Shown: in pieces, positions 45,488 through 53,705 of the stretch | How the letters are laid out: each line of letters opens with the position of its first letter | Position numbering within the stretch: position 1 is the first letter of the stretch | Assembly (NCBI RefSeq): GCF_900114875.1 | Contig: NZ_FPKW01000007.1 | Location: forward strand, 1 to 64,000 | DNA from: Chryseobacterium limigenitum | GTDB lineage: Bacteria; Bacteroidota; Bacteroidia; Flavobacteriales; Weeksellaceae | Reading direction: 5' to 3' | DNA length: 64,000 bases | Notes under the pieces: model-generated | The model's input: the letters and a program-made list of their open reading frames with translations, nothing else | What the model was told of the DNA's origin: nothing | Databases searched by the model: none | Position numbers and translations under genes: made by a program

Positions 45488-46003
45488 ATGAAACTAGAAA
45501 CTGAAAGACTACAATTAAAAGAAATCAACGAAAGTTATGTTGAGGATATTCTGAAAATTCGTGGTAATGAAATAATCAATCAATTCGTTCAGAGAAATTC
45601 TCCGAAAAATAATTACGATGCGTTGCAATTTATTTTAACCATTAAAGAAAGAACCCGAAATCATGAGACTTTTTATTGGGGAATTTCTTTAAAAGATCAA
45701 ACGAATCTTATCGGAACGATTTGTCTTTGGAAATTTTCTGACGACAGAAAGCAAGCAGAAGTTGGATATGAATTGTTACCCGACTATCACAGGAAAGGAA
45801 TCATGTCGGAAGCGTTAACTGCAGTTGTAAATTATGGATTTAATACTTTAAATTTGCAGGAAATTGTCGCAATGACCAATAAGTTTAATGAAAACTCGAA
45901 AGGTATTCTTTTAAAGCATCAATTTGTTTTGGAGGAGGAGAGAAAGGATGAAGGTTTTCCTGATAATTTGGTTTTTAGCTTGAAAAAAATAATAGTAACA
46001 TAA
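45488..46003 (+). CDS. GNAT family N-acetyltransferase, RimJ/RimL-like
   Basis: A 171-residue acetyltransferase. The N-terminus LETERLQLKEINESYVEDIL, then WGISLKDQTNLIGTICLW, YHRKGIMSEALTAVVNYGF and MTNKFNENSKGILLKHQFV match the ribosomal-protein-alanine acetyltransferase-like subgroup. YHRKGIM is the acetyl-CoA loop. The true substrate is unknown. It starts 28 bp after an inverted-repeat element. Confidence 0.88.
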   Translation: MKLETERLQLKEINESYVEDILKIRGNEIINQFVQRNSPKNNYDALQFILTIKERTRNHETFYWGISLKDQTNLIGTICLWKFSDDRKQAEVGYELLPDYHRKGIMSEALTAVVNYGFNTLNLQEIVAMTNKFNENSKGILLKHQFVLEEERKDEGFPDNLVFSLKKIIVT

Positions 46004-46009
46004 TTTTTA

Positions 46010-46620
46010 ATGAAAAAATTGTTAATGCTTTTTTTACCTATTTTCTTTTTGGGACAACAAAATGATGATTTGACAGATCCTATGAAAATAGCGATGAAAG
46101 ATATTCATAATAAAGATTTTAAAAGTGCAATTATAAATCTTGACAAGTCTTTGAAAATTTATCCGAAAAATCCAAGTGCTTTATATTTTAAGGGATGCAA
46201 ATAATAATTGAAGAGAAAGAAAGCGGTTGTAAATCATTGACTGATGCAATTTACTACAATAGTAATAGTGCAAAAGTGCTTTTTCCAGAAAAATGCATGG
46301 ATTACAATCCCAAATTAAATCCAGAAAATTTTAAATCTGGAAAATTTACTTTACAGGTTTTGGGAGATTCTATAGTATATAATTTCGAGAGAAAAGATAA
46401 CATGCAGTTTGAAACTTTTGAAGGGAAAATTTATACGGGTAAAATAGTTTGGTATGATAACGGAGAGTACACAATAATTCCGACAAAAGAGACAGAAAAA
46501 AGGATGAAGGAAAATCCGAAATTTTTGATTCGAATTTTGAAAATTGAGAATAATACTTACTTATATGAAAAAATTGAGGAGAATCAGGTTCAATATGGAA
46601 AAGTGAAAAAAGTTGGATAA
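46010..46620 (+). pseudogene. Frameshifted TPR-containing secreted protein gene
   Basis: Two adjacent frames look like one gene. The first (46010-46204) has a signal peptide (MKKLLMLFLPIFFLGQQ) and a TPR start, IYPKNPSALYFKGCK, then stops. The second, whose own first ATG is at 46195, continues IIIEEKESGCKSLTDAIYYN, as a TPR unit should, and runs to 46620. One extra base in the A run at 46199-46201 would join them as GCKIIIEEKESG. So a 1-base deletion, real or a sequencing error, splits the gene. It follows the GNAT gene by 7 bp. Confidence 0.7.
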
Positions 46621-46640
46621 AAATTATACAATTAACATAC

Positions 46641-46648
46641 TATCTTTG
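46641..46648 (+). promoter_or_regulatory. -7 element upstream of ung
   Basis: TATCTTTG matches TAnnTTTG, 19 nt before the ung ATG. A TTG lies 25 nt upstream of it, slightly beyond the preferred 17-23 nt spacing. Confidence 0.45.
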
Positions 46649-46667
46649 TATTAATATTTAGAATTAT

Positions 46668-47309
46668 ATGACCTGGACCGAAATTTTAGCCCCCATAAAA
46701 AGCACTCCCTACTTTACAACCCTTTGGGAGAAAGTAAAACAGGAATACGCCACAACAAAAGTTTTCCCACCAAAGACTCAGATTTTCAGAGCGTTGGAAA
46801 TTACGCCTTTTGATGACATTGAAGTCGTAATTATCGGACAAGACCCTTATCATAATGACTTTCAGGCGAATGGTTTATGTTTTTCTGTTTCCGAACAGGT
46901 GACTGCACCGCCTTCATTGAAAAATATTTTCATCGAACTGAAAGATGATTTAGGAATTGTAAGAACTTCAAAAGAATTAGACGATTGGGGAAAACAAGGG
47001 GTTTTAATGTTGAATGCGACTTTAACCGTTCGCGCTCATACTCCGAACTCTCACAAGGATTTAGGATGGGAAACATTCACGAATTATATCATTAAAGAAA
47101 TTTCAGATAAAAGAGAAAATGTGGTTTTCGTATTGTGGGGCGCTTTTGCACAAAAAAAAGCCGAATTCATCGATCCGGCTAAGCATTTTATCATTAAATC
47201 GGCGCATCCGTCACCGTTTTCTGTGTACAGAGGATTTTTCGGAAGCAAACCTTTTTCAAAAATTAATGAATATTTGGTTTCAAAAGGAAAAAAGCCTATT
47301 TCGTGGTAG
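46668..47309 (+). CDS. ung: Uracil-DNA glycosylase, family 1
   Basis: A 213-residue family 1 UDG, which removes uracil from DNA to start base-excision repair. The catalytic motif GQDPYHND (about 61-68), LLNATLTVRAHTPNSHKDLGWE, VFVLWGAFAQKK and the HPSPFSVYRGFFGSKPF minor-groove loop are all present. The length is normal. A TAnnTTTG element precedes it. Its 3' end overlaps the convergent lipoprotein gene by 14 bp. Confidence 0.97.
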   Translation: MTWTEILAPIKSTPYFTTLWEKVKQEYATTKVFPPKTQIFRALEITPFDDIEVVIIGQDPYHNDFQANGLCFSVSEQVTAPPSLKNIFIELKDDLGIVRTSKELDDWGKQGVLMLNATLTVRAHTPNSHKDLGWETFTNYIIKEISDKRENVVFVLWGAFAQKKAEFIDPAKHFIIKSAHPSPFSVYRGFFGSKPFSKINEYLVSKGKKPISW

Positions 47310-47796
47310 AGTCTCCTCCTGCTTTTTTGATAACGATTCCGATTCTGTATTTTCCGGCAAGTGCTTTGGCGCCATCTTTTGATGTAGGGTAAGGATTTAC
47401 ATCTTTTAGTGAAATGGTATATCCGTTGAACTCCGTAGATTGGTGATAATTTCGCCCTGCATTTTCTGTGGTGGCGATACTTACGGTCATTGGTCTGGTT
47501 GCCAATCCCATCACTTCAATCTGTGCCACGGCAACTCCTGCCCACATACAGTTTACGCCTTCAGGACAACGGCTGTCCTCAGAAATACCTTTAAATGTGA
47601 CATTCATTTCATATTCTTTAAGGAATTTATTTTCTCCCTCATTGAAGTAAATGATATTTTCATCCTTATTCATTGATTTTACGTCTTTTATTTCGCCTGT
47701 CACAGTATTTTTTGTTGAGGTTTTGTTTTCCTTTTGAGCATTACAGTTAGCTAATGTCAATAACCCTAAGCCGAATATGATGGTTTTGTGTAGCAT
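47296..47796 (-). CDS. Hypothetical lipoprotein with CPxGxxCxW motif
   Basis: A 166-residue lipoprotein (MLHKTIIFGLGLLTLANC, lipobox Cys18). The domain FKGISEDSRCPEGVNCMWAGVAVAQIEV holds a conserved Cys pair and the C-P-x-G-V-x-C-x-W-x-G pattern seen in many Bacteroidota envelope proteins of unknown role. It is 12 bp downstream of the DUF456 gene, so they are co-transcribed. Confidence 0.72.
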   Translation of the reverse strand: MLHKTIIFGLGLLTLANCNAQKENKTSTKNTVTGEIKDVKSMNKDENIIYFNEGENKFLKEYEMNVTFKGISEDSRCPEGVNCMWAGVAVAQIEVMGLATRPMTVSIATTENAGRNYHQSTEFNGYTISLKDVNPYPTSKDGAKALAGKYRIGIVIKKAGGDSTTK

Positions 47797-47808
47797 GATT
47801 TTCTGTTT

Positions 47809-48300
47809 TTAAATGATATTAAGCATATTCAATACTACTACCAAAAACATTGCCACACCTACAACCAAACTAAATCCCGTTCCGTAAATGAATCCTATGA
47901 AAGCACCTTTTGTAGATTTTAAAGCTTTATTCATGTCTTTACTATCATGAAGTAATTCACCGATGAAAACTCCGGCAAACATTCCGATCAGGAAGCCTAG
48001 TGGAATTGGTAAAAACATTCCGACAATGGTTCCGATTATTGAACCGATACTTCCCCAACGTGTTCCGCCATATTTTTGATTGGTTTTGGCTGGAATTACA
48101 TAACTTAAAACTACAGAAACTGCCGTCAGAATTCCAAAAGCCCAAATGTAAATCATGGATAGATCAGCGTCAGTTCCATATTTATAGATTAGTAAACCAC
48201 AAAGACTTAATAATAATCCAGGTAAAACAGGAAGAAAAGTTCCTAAGATTCCGAGGAATAATAAAACAAGACAGAGAATATTAATTAATGTTGTATCCAT
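47809..48300 (-). CDS. DUF456 domain-containing membrane protein
   Basis: A 163-residue membrane protein with about four helices. LFLGILGTFLPVLPGLLLSLCGLLIY at the N-terminus and the Gly-rich KYGGTRWGSIGSIIGTIVGMFLPIPLG match DUF456. The function is unknown. I chose ATG 48300 because the upstream extension to 48357 enters the terminator of the next gene. Confidence 0.85.
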   Translation of the reverse strand: MDTTLINILCLVLLFLGILGTFLPVLPGLLLSLCGLLIYKYGTDADLSMIYIWAFGILTAVSVVLSYVIPAKTNQKYGGTRWGSIGSIIGTIVGMFLPIPLGFLIGMFAGVFIGELLHDSKDMNKALKSTKGAFIGFIYGTGFSLVVGVAMFLVVVLNMLNII

Positions 48301-48328
48301 TCTTAAAATTATACATGCAAGATAAAAA

Positions 48329-48354
48329 AAAGTGGCCTTAAAAAAGCCACCTTT
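48329..48354 (-). terminator. Terminator after the ThuA-like lipoprotein gene
   Basis: On the minus strand GGTGGCTTTTTTAAGGCCAC forms a stem (GTGGC with GCCAC) followed by a run of eight T. It lies 21 bp beyond the lipoprotein gene stop. Confidence 0.72.
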
Positions 48355-48374
48355 CAATATAAGTTAAAAATTTA

Positions 48375-49562
48375 CTATAGATTTAAGATTACATATTGTA
48401 GAATTACGCCGGCGTTTCCAATGTTGCCTGAGGCATGATTATGGAAGGTTGTGTAATAAATATATCCACTGGTTGAAGATCCTGAGCAAGGGCCTACCGT
48501 TGCTCCTAATGCAACCAAATAAGGAACCAATACCTGAGGAACTGAGATACTGATCTGGATATTTCCAGGTAGTGTAATACAAACCGTTACAAATGTTGAA
48601 TTTGGAGCATTTCCTATCGGAGTAGTTGGTACACCTGTAGCGGTAAAATGATTGGTTCTGATCATCAAAGCGTCATTTGATGAAGTTTCTTTAACTAAAA
48701 CTTCCCAATATGCCGGATCATAGTTAATTATTTTCTGCCATGCACCTAGATCATAATTAATATTAAGAGTATTGAACCCCAACACTGTTGTAAGTCCTGC
48801 ATTATTTACTGTAGCGCCTACCATACCTACGCTTCCGATGTTTTTAGAACATAATTTTGTGTCGGGAACAAATCCTCCTGCAAGCGAACAGTTATTGGTA
48901 TTAGTTGTTCCTCCCACTAAGTAGGCAACGTCCCAGTCTGACGCATAGATACTTCCTCCATTAGCAACAAAAGTGGCTAGATTAGTATCAATTACATTGT
49001 AAAGTCCCGGATTTGAAGAGTAGTTATTTCTTGATCCACAGTTAAGAAATATGATGTCATACTGTGCAACTGTAGTCATGTTAGCAAGATCGTTATTGGT
49101 GATTTCGGTGGCGGTATAGCCTAAAGTCTGAATAATATCTTCAATTTTATCATATGTCCCTTTTACGTAAGCAATTTTTGCAACCTGATTCAGTTTGGTT
49201 TGACTGGCATCTATATTTAAAGTTTCATTATCTTTTACAGTTGCGGAAATTTCTGTACGGAAATTACTGCCATTCCCTGTTTGAATATGAATCGTTTGAT
49301 TTCCAGCCGGAGCTTCCAACGTGAAGTTACCGTCTGAGTCAGAAGTCGTGTAATAGATTTTGTACTTGTCATCAAATGTAAAAACTGAAGCCCCACCAAT
49401 AGGTTTGGTTCCGTTTTGTGACATCACTTTTCCGGTAATTTTTCCGGTTTTTACAACCGTAGGACCAACGTTTTCGGAAACTATTGCAGGATCATCTCCT
49501 CCTGTACAATTGGTTAAAAGTGTGAATACACACAACAAAATAAATAAGTAGTGTTTTCTCAT
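48375..49562 (-). CDS. Lipoprotein with carboxypeptidase regulatory-like and glutamine amidotransferase-like domains
   Basis: A 395-residue lipoprotein (lipobox LLTNC, Cys19). A carboxypeptidase regulatory-like Ig-fold domain (about 40-115: ITGKVMSQNGTKPIGGASVF, TSDSDGNFTLEAPAG) comes first. The second part (about 127-395) starts KIAYVKGTYDKIEDIIQTLG, continues YDIIFLNCG and FVANGGSIYASDWD, and ends SGYIYYTTFHNHA, like ThuA or class I amidotransferase-fold domains. The Cys in FLNCG sits at the nucleophile-elbow position, but a catalytic role is not established. Confidence 0.68.
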   Translation of the reverse strand: MRKHYLFILLCVFTLLTNCTGGDDPAIVSENVGPTVVKTGKITGKVMSQNGTKPIGGASVFTFDDKYKIYYTTSDSDGNFTLEAPAGNQTIHIQTGNGSNFRTEISATVKDNETLNIDASQTKLNQVAKIAYVKGTYDKIEDIIQTLGYTATEITNNDLANMTTVAQYDIIFLNCGSRNNYSSNPGLYNVIDTNLATFVANGGSIYASDWDVAYLVGGTTNTNNCSLAGGFVPDTKLCSKNIGSVGMVGATVNNAGLTTVLGFNTLNINYDLGAWQKIINYDPAYWEVLVKETSSNDALMIRTNHFTATGVPTTPIGNAPNSTFVTVCITLPGNIQISISVPQVLVPYLVALGATVGPCSGSSTSGYIYYTTFHNHASGNIGNAGVILQYVILNL

Positions 49563-49773
49563 ATCTAATTGGTTTTGATTTGTTTAGTTTCAATCAAATT
49601 TAATAAATAATTGAATATAAAGTCATAAAATGTGATAATTTTTTAATATTATTTATTTTTAAAGATGGTTTTTGGTGAATCTTCTATTTATTAACCATAG
49701 TTTAAGAGGATTTAATAATTTTTATTAAATATTAAAAAAGAAATCATTTTGGGATGAAAATTGATGGAAAGGT

Positions 49774-49808
49774 TTTGATTAAAATCACCCTTAAATTTCC
49801 TAAATTTG
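49774..49808 (+). promoter_or_regulatory. Bacteroidota promoter for mscS-like gene
   Basis: TTTG (49774-49777) and TAAATTTG (49801-49808) are separated by 23 nt, which fits the Flavobacterium pattern TTG-N17-23-TAnnTTTG. The ATG lies 6 nt after the -7 element, so the transcript would be nearly leaderless. Confidence 0.6.
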
Positions 49809-49814
49809 CTGTAA

Positions 49815-51077
49815 ATGAAAGACGAAATACAAGATACCAAAGATTTTTTGCAGAATATCAGCGATCAGATTCATTACCTGGTTAAAGGGAGCGTGCATCC
49901 TGAGCTTGTTCTTACGTGTCAGATTGTTCTTAAATTTATATTTTTGGCAGGTCTTGTGTATGCTATTGATTTCATTTTTAAATTTTTGGTGAATATAATT
50001 ATCAAAAAGTTTTTTGATAAAGAAAAATATCCTATTATTAAATCTATTTATCAGTCAAGGATCACAAATTCAATTGTACATTTAGGCGCTTTGAATTTTG
50101 CAGGATATGCCTTGTTATCTGTTTTTTACAGGCATCCTAAAAGTTTCACTTTATTAGAATTAATTGTAAATGTTGCCATTATTTTCGTCATCGCCGGAAT
50201 GCTGTTTAGGGCATTAACAGCTTTCAGAAATTACTTTGTACTTAAACAGGATTTTTACAAAATAATGGCTCTTAATGCGATCTCAGAATCAGTAAAAATC
50301 TTCGGGATTTTTATTCTTACGGTTATTGGGATCTGTACGATTTTCGGGATAAAAGGAGGGACGATATTAGGAAGTTTAGGAGCAATAACAGCGGTTTTGG
50401 TATTGGTTTTCAGAGATACGATCTTAGGATTTGTAACAGGACTTCACGTGGCAACTTCAAAAAGTATGAAAGTAGGCGACTGGATCGGGATTCCTAAATA
50501 TAATATTGAAGGAAATATTTCTGATATAAGCCTTCTGACAACGAAGATCACTAATTTTGATAAGACAATTTCCACGATCCCTACTTATGATTTGCTGACA
50601 ACTGAGATCAAAAACCTTCAGGTGATGTCAGAGTCTAATACAAGAAGAATCAAAAAATCGATTTACTTTAATATCAATTCTTTTAAGTTTTTAAATGATG
50701 AAGAAATTGAACGTTTGAGAGATATTAATTTAATTTCCGATTATCTGGAATCAAAAATTATTGAATTAAAAAAAGAAAAAGAAAACCTCGAGCATAAAGA
50801 TAAGATCATCAACGGAAGACAGCTTACCAATATCGGAGTTTTCCGATATTACGCTCAAAAGTACATTGAAAACGATGCTGATATTGATAAAAACGGAGCA
50901 ATGATGGTTCGTCAGTTGGAAATCACCCCGCAAGGTCTGCCTTTGGAAATTTATTGTTTTGCCAATGATTCCAAATGGGAGCATTTTGAAGAAATTCAGG
51001 CCGATATTTTTGACCATTTACTGGTTGCTTCCAAAGAATTTGATTTGCAGGTAATGCAGGTGAACGTAAAAGTATAA
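49815..51077 (+). CDS. MscS family mechanosensitive channel
   Basis: A 420-residue small-conductance-type mechanosensitive channel. About four transmembrane helices end with a pore helix region KGGTILGSLGAITAVLVLVFRDTILGFVTG, typical of MscS TM3. The beta domain MKVGDWIGIPKYNIEGNISDISLLTTKI follows. The C-terminal cytosolic part is longer than in E. coli MscS and has a charged helical segment (about 305-335). Such channels release solutes on hypo-osmotic shock. Confidence 0.9.
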   Translation: MKDEIQDTKDFLQNISDQIHYLVKGSVHPELVLTCQIVLKFIFLAGLVYAIDFIFKFLVNIIIKKFFDKEKYPIIKSIYQSRITNSIVHLGALNFAGYALLSVFYRHPKSFTLLELIVNVAIIFVIAGMLFRALTAFRNYFVLKQDFYKIMALNAISESVKIFGIFILTVIGICTIFGIKGGTILGSLGAITAVLVLVFRDTILGFVTGLHVATSKSMKVGDWIGIPKYNIEGNISDISLLTTKITNFDKTISTIPTYDLLTTEIKNLQVMSESNTRRIKKSIYFNINSFKFLNDEEIERLRDINLISDYLESKIIELKKEKENLEHKDKIINGRQLTNIGVFRYYAQKYIENDADIDKNGAMMVRQLEITPQGLPLEIYCFANDSKWEHFEEIQADIFDHLLVASKEFDLQVMQVNVKV

Positions 51078-51080
51078 ATA

Positions 51081-51218
51081 ATTAGAAGTTAGAGTTTAGA
51101 AGCTGGAAATTATTTTTTAACTCTAACTTTTTAATTTAAAATAAAATAATAAGAAATAGATTTAAGCAGAAAATTTTACATATTCATGTAAACTAATTTC
51201 TAAAATCTAACTTCTAAT
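51081..51218. repeat. Inverted repeat before pdxJ
   Basis: ATTAGAAGTTAGA (51081-51093) is complemented by TCTAACTTCTAAT (51206-51218). The words are shared with the repeat after pdxJ at 51956-52027. The 155-bp gap between mscS and pdxJ consists mostly of this repeat. Confidence 0.6.
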
Positions 51219-51232
51219 ATCTAGATTAAAAA

Positions 51233-51958
51233 ATGACAAAATTAAGTGTAAACATTAATAAAATTGCAACGATAAGAAATGCAAGAGGAGGCGAAACGCC
51301 AAGTGTAACAGAAGCTGCAATTAAAATTCAGGAGTTTGGCGGACAGGGAATTACGGTCCATCCAAGACCCGATGAAAGACATATTACAAGAAAAGATGTT
51401 TATAATCTGAAGCCTTTGGTGACAACAGAATTTAATATTGAAGGAAATCCGCACAGAGAATTTATCGACATGGTGCTGGAAGTAAAACCTGAGCAGGTAA
51501 CGTTGGTTCCCGATGCAGATGACGCCATTACTTCAAATGCAGGTTGGGATACAAAAAAACACTTTGATTTTCTTAAAGAAATTATCGCTGAGTTTAAAAA
51601 TGCAGGAATCCGTACTTCGGTTTTCCTTGATCCAACGCCGGAATTGGTAAAATATGCTGCAAAAACCGGTGCAGACAGAATCGAATTATACACTGAAGCT
51701 TATGCTAAAAATTATTTATTGAATAAAGAGCAGGCTATAAGGCCTTATTATGATACAGCAGTTGTTGCAAATGAATTTGGTTTAGGAATCAATGCAGGTC
51801 ACGACTTAAGCTTAGATAATTTAAAATATTTTGCAGATAATATCCCAAATTTATTGGAAGTTTCTATCGGTCATGCCTTGGTTTCCGAAGCTTTGTACAT
51901 GGGAATGGAAAATACAGTCCAGGCGTATTTGAAGAGATTGGCAAAATGGAATAATTAG
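51233..51958 (+). CDS. pdxJ: Pyridoxine 5'-phosphate synthase
   Basis: A 241-residue PdxJ, which condenses aminoacetone phosphate (3-amino-2-oxopropyl phosphate) with deoxyxylulose 5-phosphate to form pyridoxine 5'-phosphate. LSVNINKIATIRNARGGETPS, GITVHPRPDERHI, EVKPEQVTLVPD, the Glu in ELYTEAYA and GINAGHDLSLDN, and EVSIGHALVSEAL are the family's motifs. Length is normal. The gene is flanked on both sides by related TTCTAAC-type inverted repeats. Confidence 0.96.
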   Translation: MTKLSVNINKIATIRNARGGETPSVTEAAIKIQEFGGQGITVHPRPDERHITRKDVYNLKPLVTTEFNIEGNPHREFIDMVLEVKPEQVTLVPDADDAITSNAGWDTKKHFDFLKEIIAEFKNAGIRTSVFLDPTPELVKYAAKTGADRIELYTEAYAKNYLLNKEQAIRPYYDTAVVANEFGLGINAGHDLSLDNLKYFADNIPNLLEVSIGHALVSEALYMGMENTVQAYLKRLAKWNN

Positions 51959-52027
51959 AAACTAGAAGTTAGAAATTAGAAGTCAGTATTTCAGTGTATT
52001 TTACTAATATCTAGTTTCTAACTTCTA
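51956..52027. repeat. Inverted repeat after pdxJ
   Basis: TAGAAACTAGAAGTTAGAA (from 51956) is complemented by CTAGTTTCTAACTTCTA (to 52027), with a short loop between. It starts at the pdxJ stop and fills the gap before the esterase gene. It belongs to the same family as the repeat at 51081-51218. Confidence 0.65.
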
Positions 52028-52046
52028 ACATCTTATAAAAAAACTT

Positions 52047-52826
52047 ATGGAAATTCTACATTCAAAAATATTTGGCGAAAATCTTTCGTCTACACCGCTT
52101 TTGGTTTTTCACGGATTATTCGGAATGCTTGATAATTGGGGAAGCTTTGGAAAAGATCTTGGCGAGCAGTTGCCTGTTCATTTAATTGATCTTAGAAATC
52201 ATGGGAGAAGCTTTCATTCCGAAAGTATGTCGCACGATGATTTAGCTGATGATATTGCTAATTATATGAGTCATTACGGAATCGAAAAAGCCCATATTTT
52301 AGGGCATTCTCTGGGTGGAAAAGCGGTAATGCAGTTCGCAATAAAATATCCCGAGAAAGTTGATAAATTAATTGTGGTTGATATTTCTCCGAAAGCATAT
52401 CCTCCACATCATCAGGGAATTATCAAAGCTTTGGAAACGGTTGATTTTAATACTGTAAACTCTCGAAATGAAGTTGAAGCTGTTTTAACTCAATATATTC
52501 CGGAAAAATCTACCATCCAGTTTTTGGCTAAAAATTTATATTGGGGTGATGATAAAAAGCTGAACTGGAGATTTAATCTTAAAACTTTAGCCGAAAAATA
52601 TACAGAATTTGTTTCAAATGCCATCAAATTTGGTGTTTTTGAAGGGGAGACTTTATTTATTTCAGGTGAAAAATCCAATTATATTCTTCCTCAGGATGAG
52701 TTTGGCATCAGGCAGCAATTTCCGAAAGCTAAAATTGTTACGGTGAAAAATGCAGGACATTGGGTTCAGGCAGAAAATCCTGTTGATTTTGCGAATGTTG
52801 TTAGAGAATTTTTAGGCTTGAATTAA
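52047..52826 (+). CDS. Alpha/beta hydrolase, YbfF-like esterase
   Basis: A 259-residue hydrolase. LLVFHGLFGMLDNWG forms the oxyanion hole, DLRNHGRSFHS is the next loop, GHSLGG (about 88-93) carries the nucleophile Ser, and KNAGHWVQAENP supplies the catalytic His. The sequence resembles YbfF esterases, which act on acyl-CoA or short esters. The physiological substrate is unknown. It ends 115 bp before the graspetide precursors. Confidence 0.86.
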   Translation: MEILHSKIFGENLSSTPLLVFHGLFGMLDNWGSFGKDLGEQLPVHLIDLRNHGRSFHSESMSHDDLADDIANYMSHYGIEKAHILGHSLGGKAVMQFAIKYPEKVDKLIVVDISPKAYPPHHQGIIKALETVDFNTVNSRNEVEAVLTQYIPEKSTIQFLAKNLYWGDDKKLNWRFNLKTLAEKYTEFVSNAIKFGVFEGETLFISGEKSNYILPQDEFGIRQQFPKAKIVTVKNAGHWVQAENPVDFANVVREFLGLN

Positions 52827-52909
52827 TTTAATTCTACAATTATTGAATTTGTGTTAAAATTTTATTAAATAATATATTTATTTCTCCTGGTGTTGAATTT
52901 TTTGTAATT

Positions 52910-52917
52910 TAGTTTTG
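52910..52917 (+). promoter_or_regulatory. -7 element of the graspetide cluster
   Basis: TAGTTTTG matches TAnnTTTG and lies 24 nt before the first precursor ATG. A TTG lies 14 nt upstream, closer than the usual 17-23 nt. It is the best candidate promoter for the four precursor genes. Confidence 0.5.
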
Positions 52918-52941
52918 CCAAATAACTAATAATATAAACTT

Positions 52942-53172
52942 ATGAAACAGAAAAATTCAAAGAAACCGTTTTTTGCTTCGTTTTTAGAGAAACAAGTTAA
53001 GAATCCGGAAAAGGTAAATGGAGGTCAGGAAATAACAACAGCTCTTGAAGATTCTGTTACAATTCCTACAAAAGACAATGTTACATCTGCACTTTCGGAT
53101 AGTGTTACAAAACCTGGATTAGACCATGTGACCATGAAGTATCCTTCGGATGGTGATGATTCTGTTGAATAA
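52942..53172 (+). CDS. Graspetide precursor 1 (chryseoviridin-like)
   Basis: A 76-residue RiPP precursor. The leader has PFFASFLEKQ (9-18), the helix by which microviridin precursors bind their ATP-grasp ligases (PFFARFLEEQ in cyanobacteria), and then GG (27-28). The core holds four T-to-D units: T32 or T33 to D37, T40-D45, T48-D53 and T56-D61, joined by SV, NV, SV and HV. The end is TMKYPSDGDD (64-73), a microviridin-like cage motif with Asp in the Glu acceptor positions. This matches four small ester rings followed by a tricyclic core, as described for chryseoviridin. It has one ring more than the other three. Confidence 0.9.
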   Translation: MKQKNSKKPFFASFLEKQVKNPEKVNGGQEITTALEDSVTIPTKDNVTSALSDSVTKPGLDHVTMKYPSDGDDSVE

Positions 53173-53199
53173 TTAAAACTAAAACCAAATTCAAAAACC

Positions 53200-53409
53200 A
53201 TGAAAAACAAAAAATTCAAAAAACCGTTTTTTGCCTCTTTCCTAGAGAAGCAAATCAATAATTCTGAAAAGGTAAAGGGAGGAGCTGTGACTTCTGTGCT
53301 TGTAGATAATGTGACATCAGCCCTTCAGGACACTGTTACAAAGCCGGGGTATGATAATGTAACTATGAAATACCCTTCCGACGGCGACGAAACAGGAGAA
53401 GCTTCATAA
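53200..53409 (+). CDS. Graspetide precursor 2
   Basis: A 69-residue paralogue 27 bp after precursor 1. Leader PFFASFLEKQ (9-18), GG (27-28). Three ring units follow: T31-D36, T39-D44 and T47-D52, joined by NV, TV and NV. The terminal core is TMKYPSDGDE (55-64), with Asp and Glu as second and third acceptors. Tail TGEAS. Spacing between units is the most regular of the four. Confidence 0.9.
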   Translation: MKNKKFKKPFFASFLEKQINNSEKVKGGAVTSVLVDNVTSALQDTVTKPGYDNVTMKYPSDGDETGEAS

Positions 53410-53450
53410 GTTTCAATCAATCATTATCTTAACACCAAACTAAAAGAATT

Positions 53451-53663
53451 ATGAAAAACAAAAATTTAAAGAAACCATTTTTTGTATCATTTTTAGAGAA
53501 GCAAATTCAGGATCCTCAAACGGTAAAAGGAGGAGCAATAACGACTGCACTTCAGGATTCTCCCACAACATCAGTTCTAAGAGATACTGTTACCAACAGA
53601 CAAAATGATCAGGTAACAATGAAATATCCGTCTGATAGTGACGAAACCGGAGAACTAGATTAA
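53451..53663 (+). CDS. Graspetide precursor 3
   Basis: A 70-residue paralogue. Leader PFFVSFLEKQ (9-18) with Val for Ala, and GG (27-28). Units are T31 or T32 to D36, T40-D45 and T48-D53. The first linker is SPT instead of the two-residue x-V form, so ring register may shift there. The terminal core is TMKYPSDSDE (56-65), with Ser in place of Gly after SD. Tail TGELD. Confidence 0.88.
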   Translation: MKNKNLKKPFFVSFLEKQIQDPQTVKGGAITTALQDSPTTSVLRDTVTNRQNDQVTMKYPSDSDETGELD

Positions 53664-53705
53664 AATTTACTCAATTTAAATACAATCAAACTCAAACTAA
53701 ACATT

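Noticed and set aside
46195..46620. Second TPR-half as an independent gene
   Set aside because: It lacks a signal peptide and begins within the TPR continued from the upstream frame, so a frameshifted single gene is the simpler reading.
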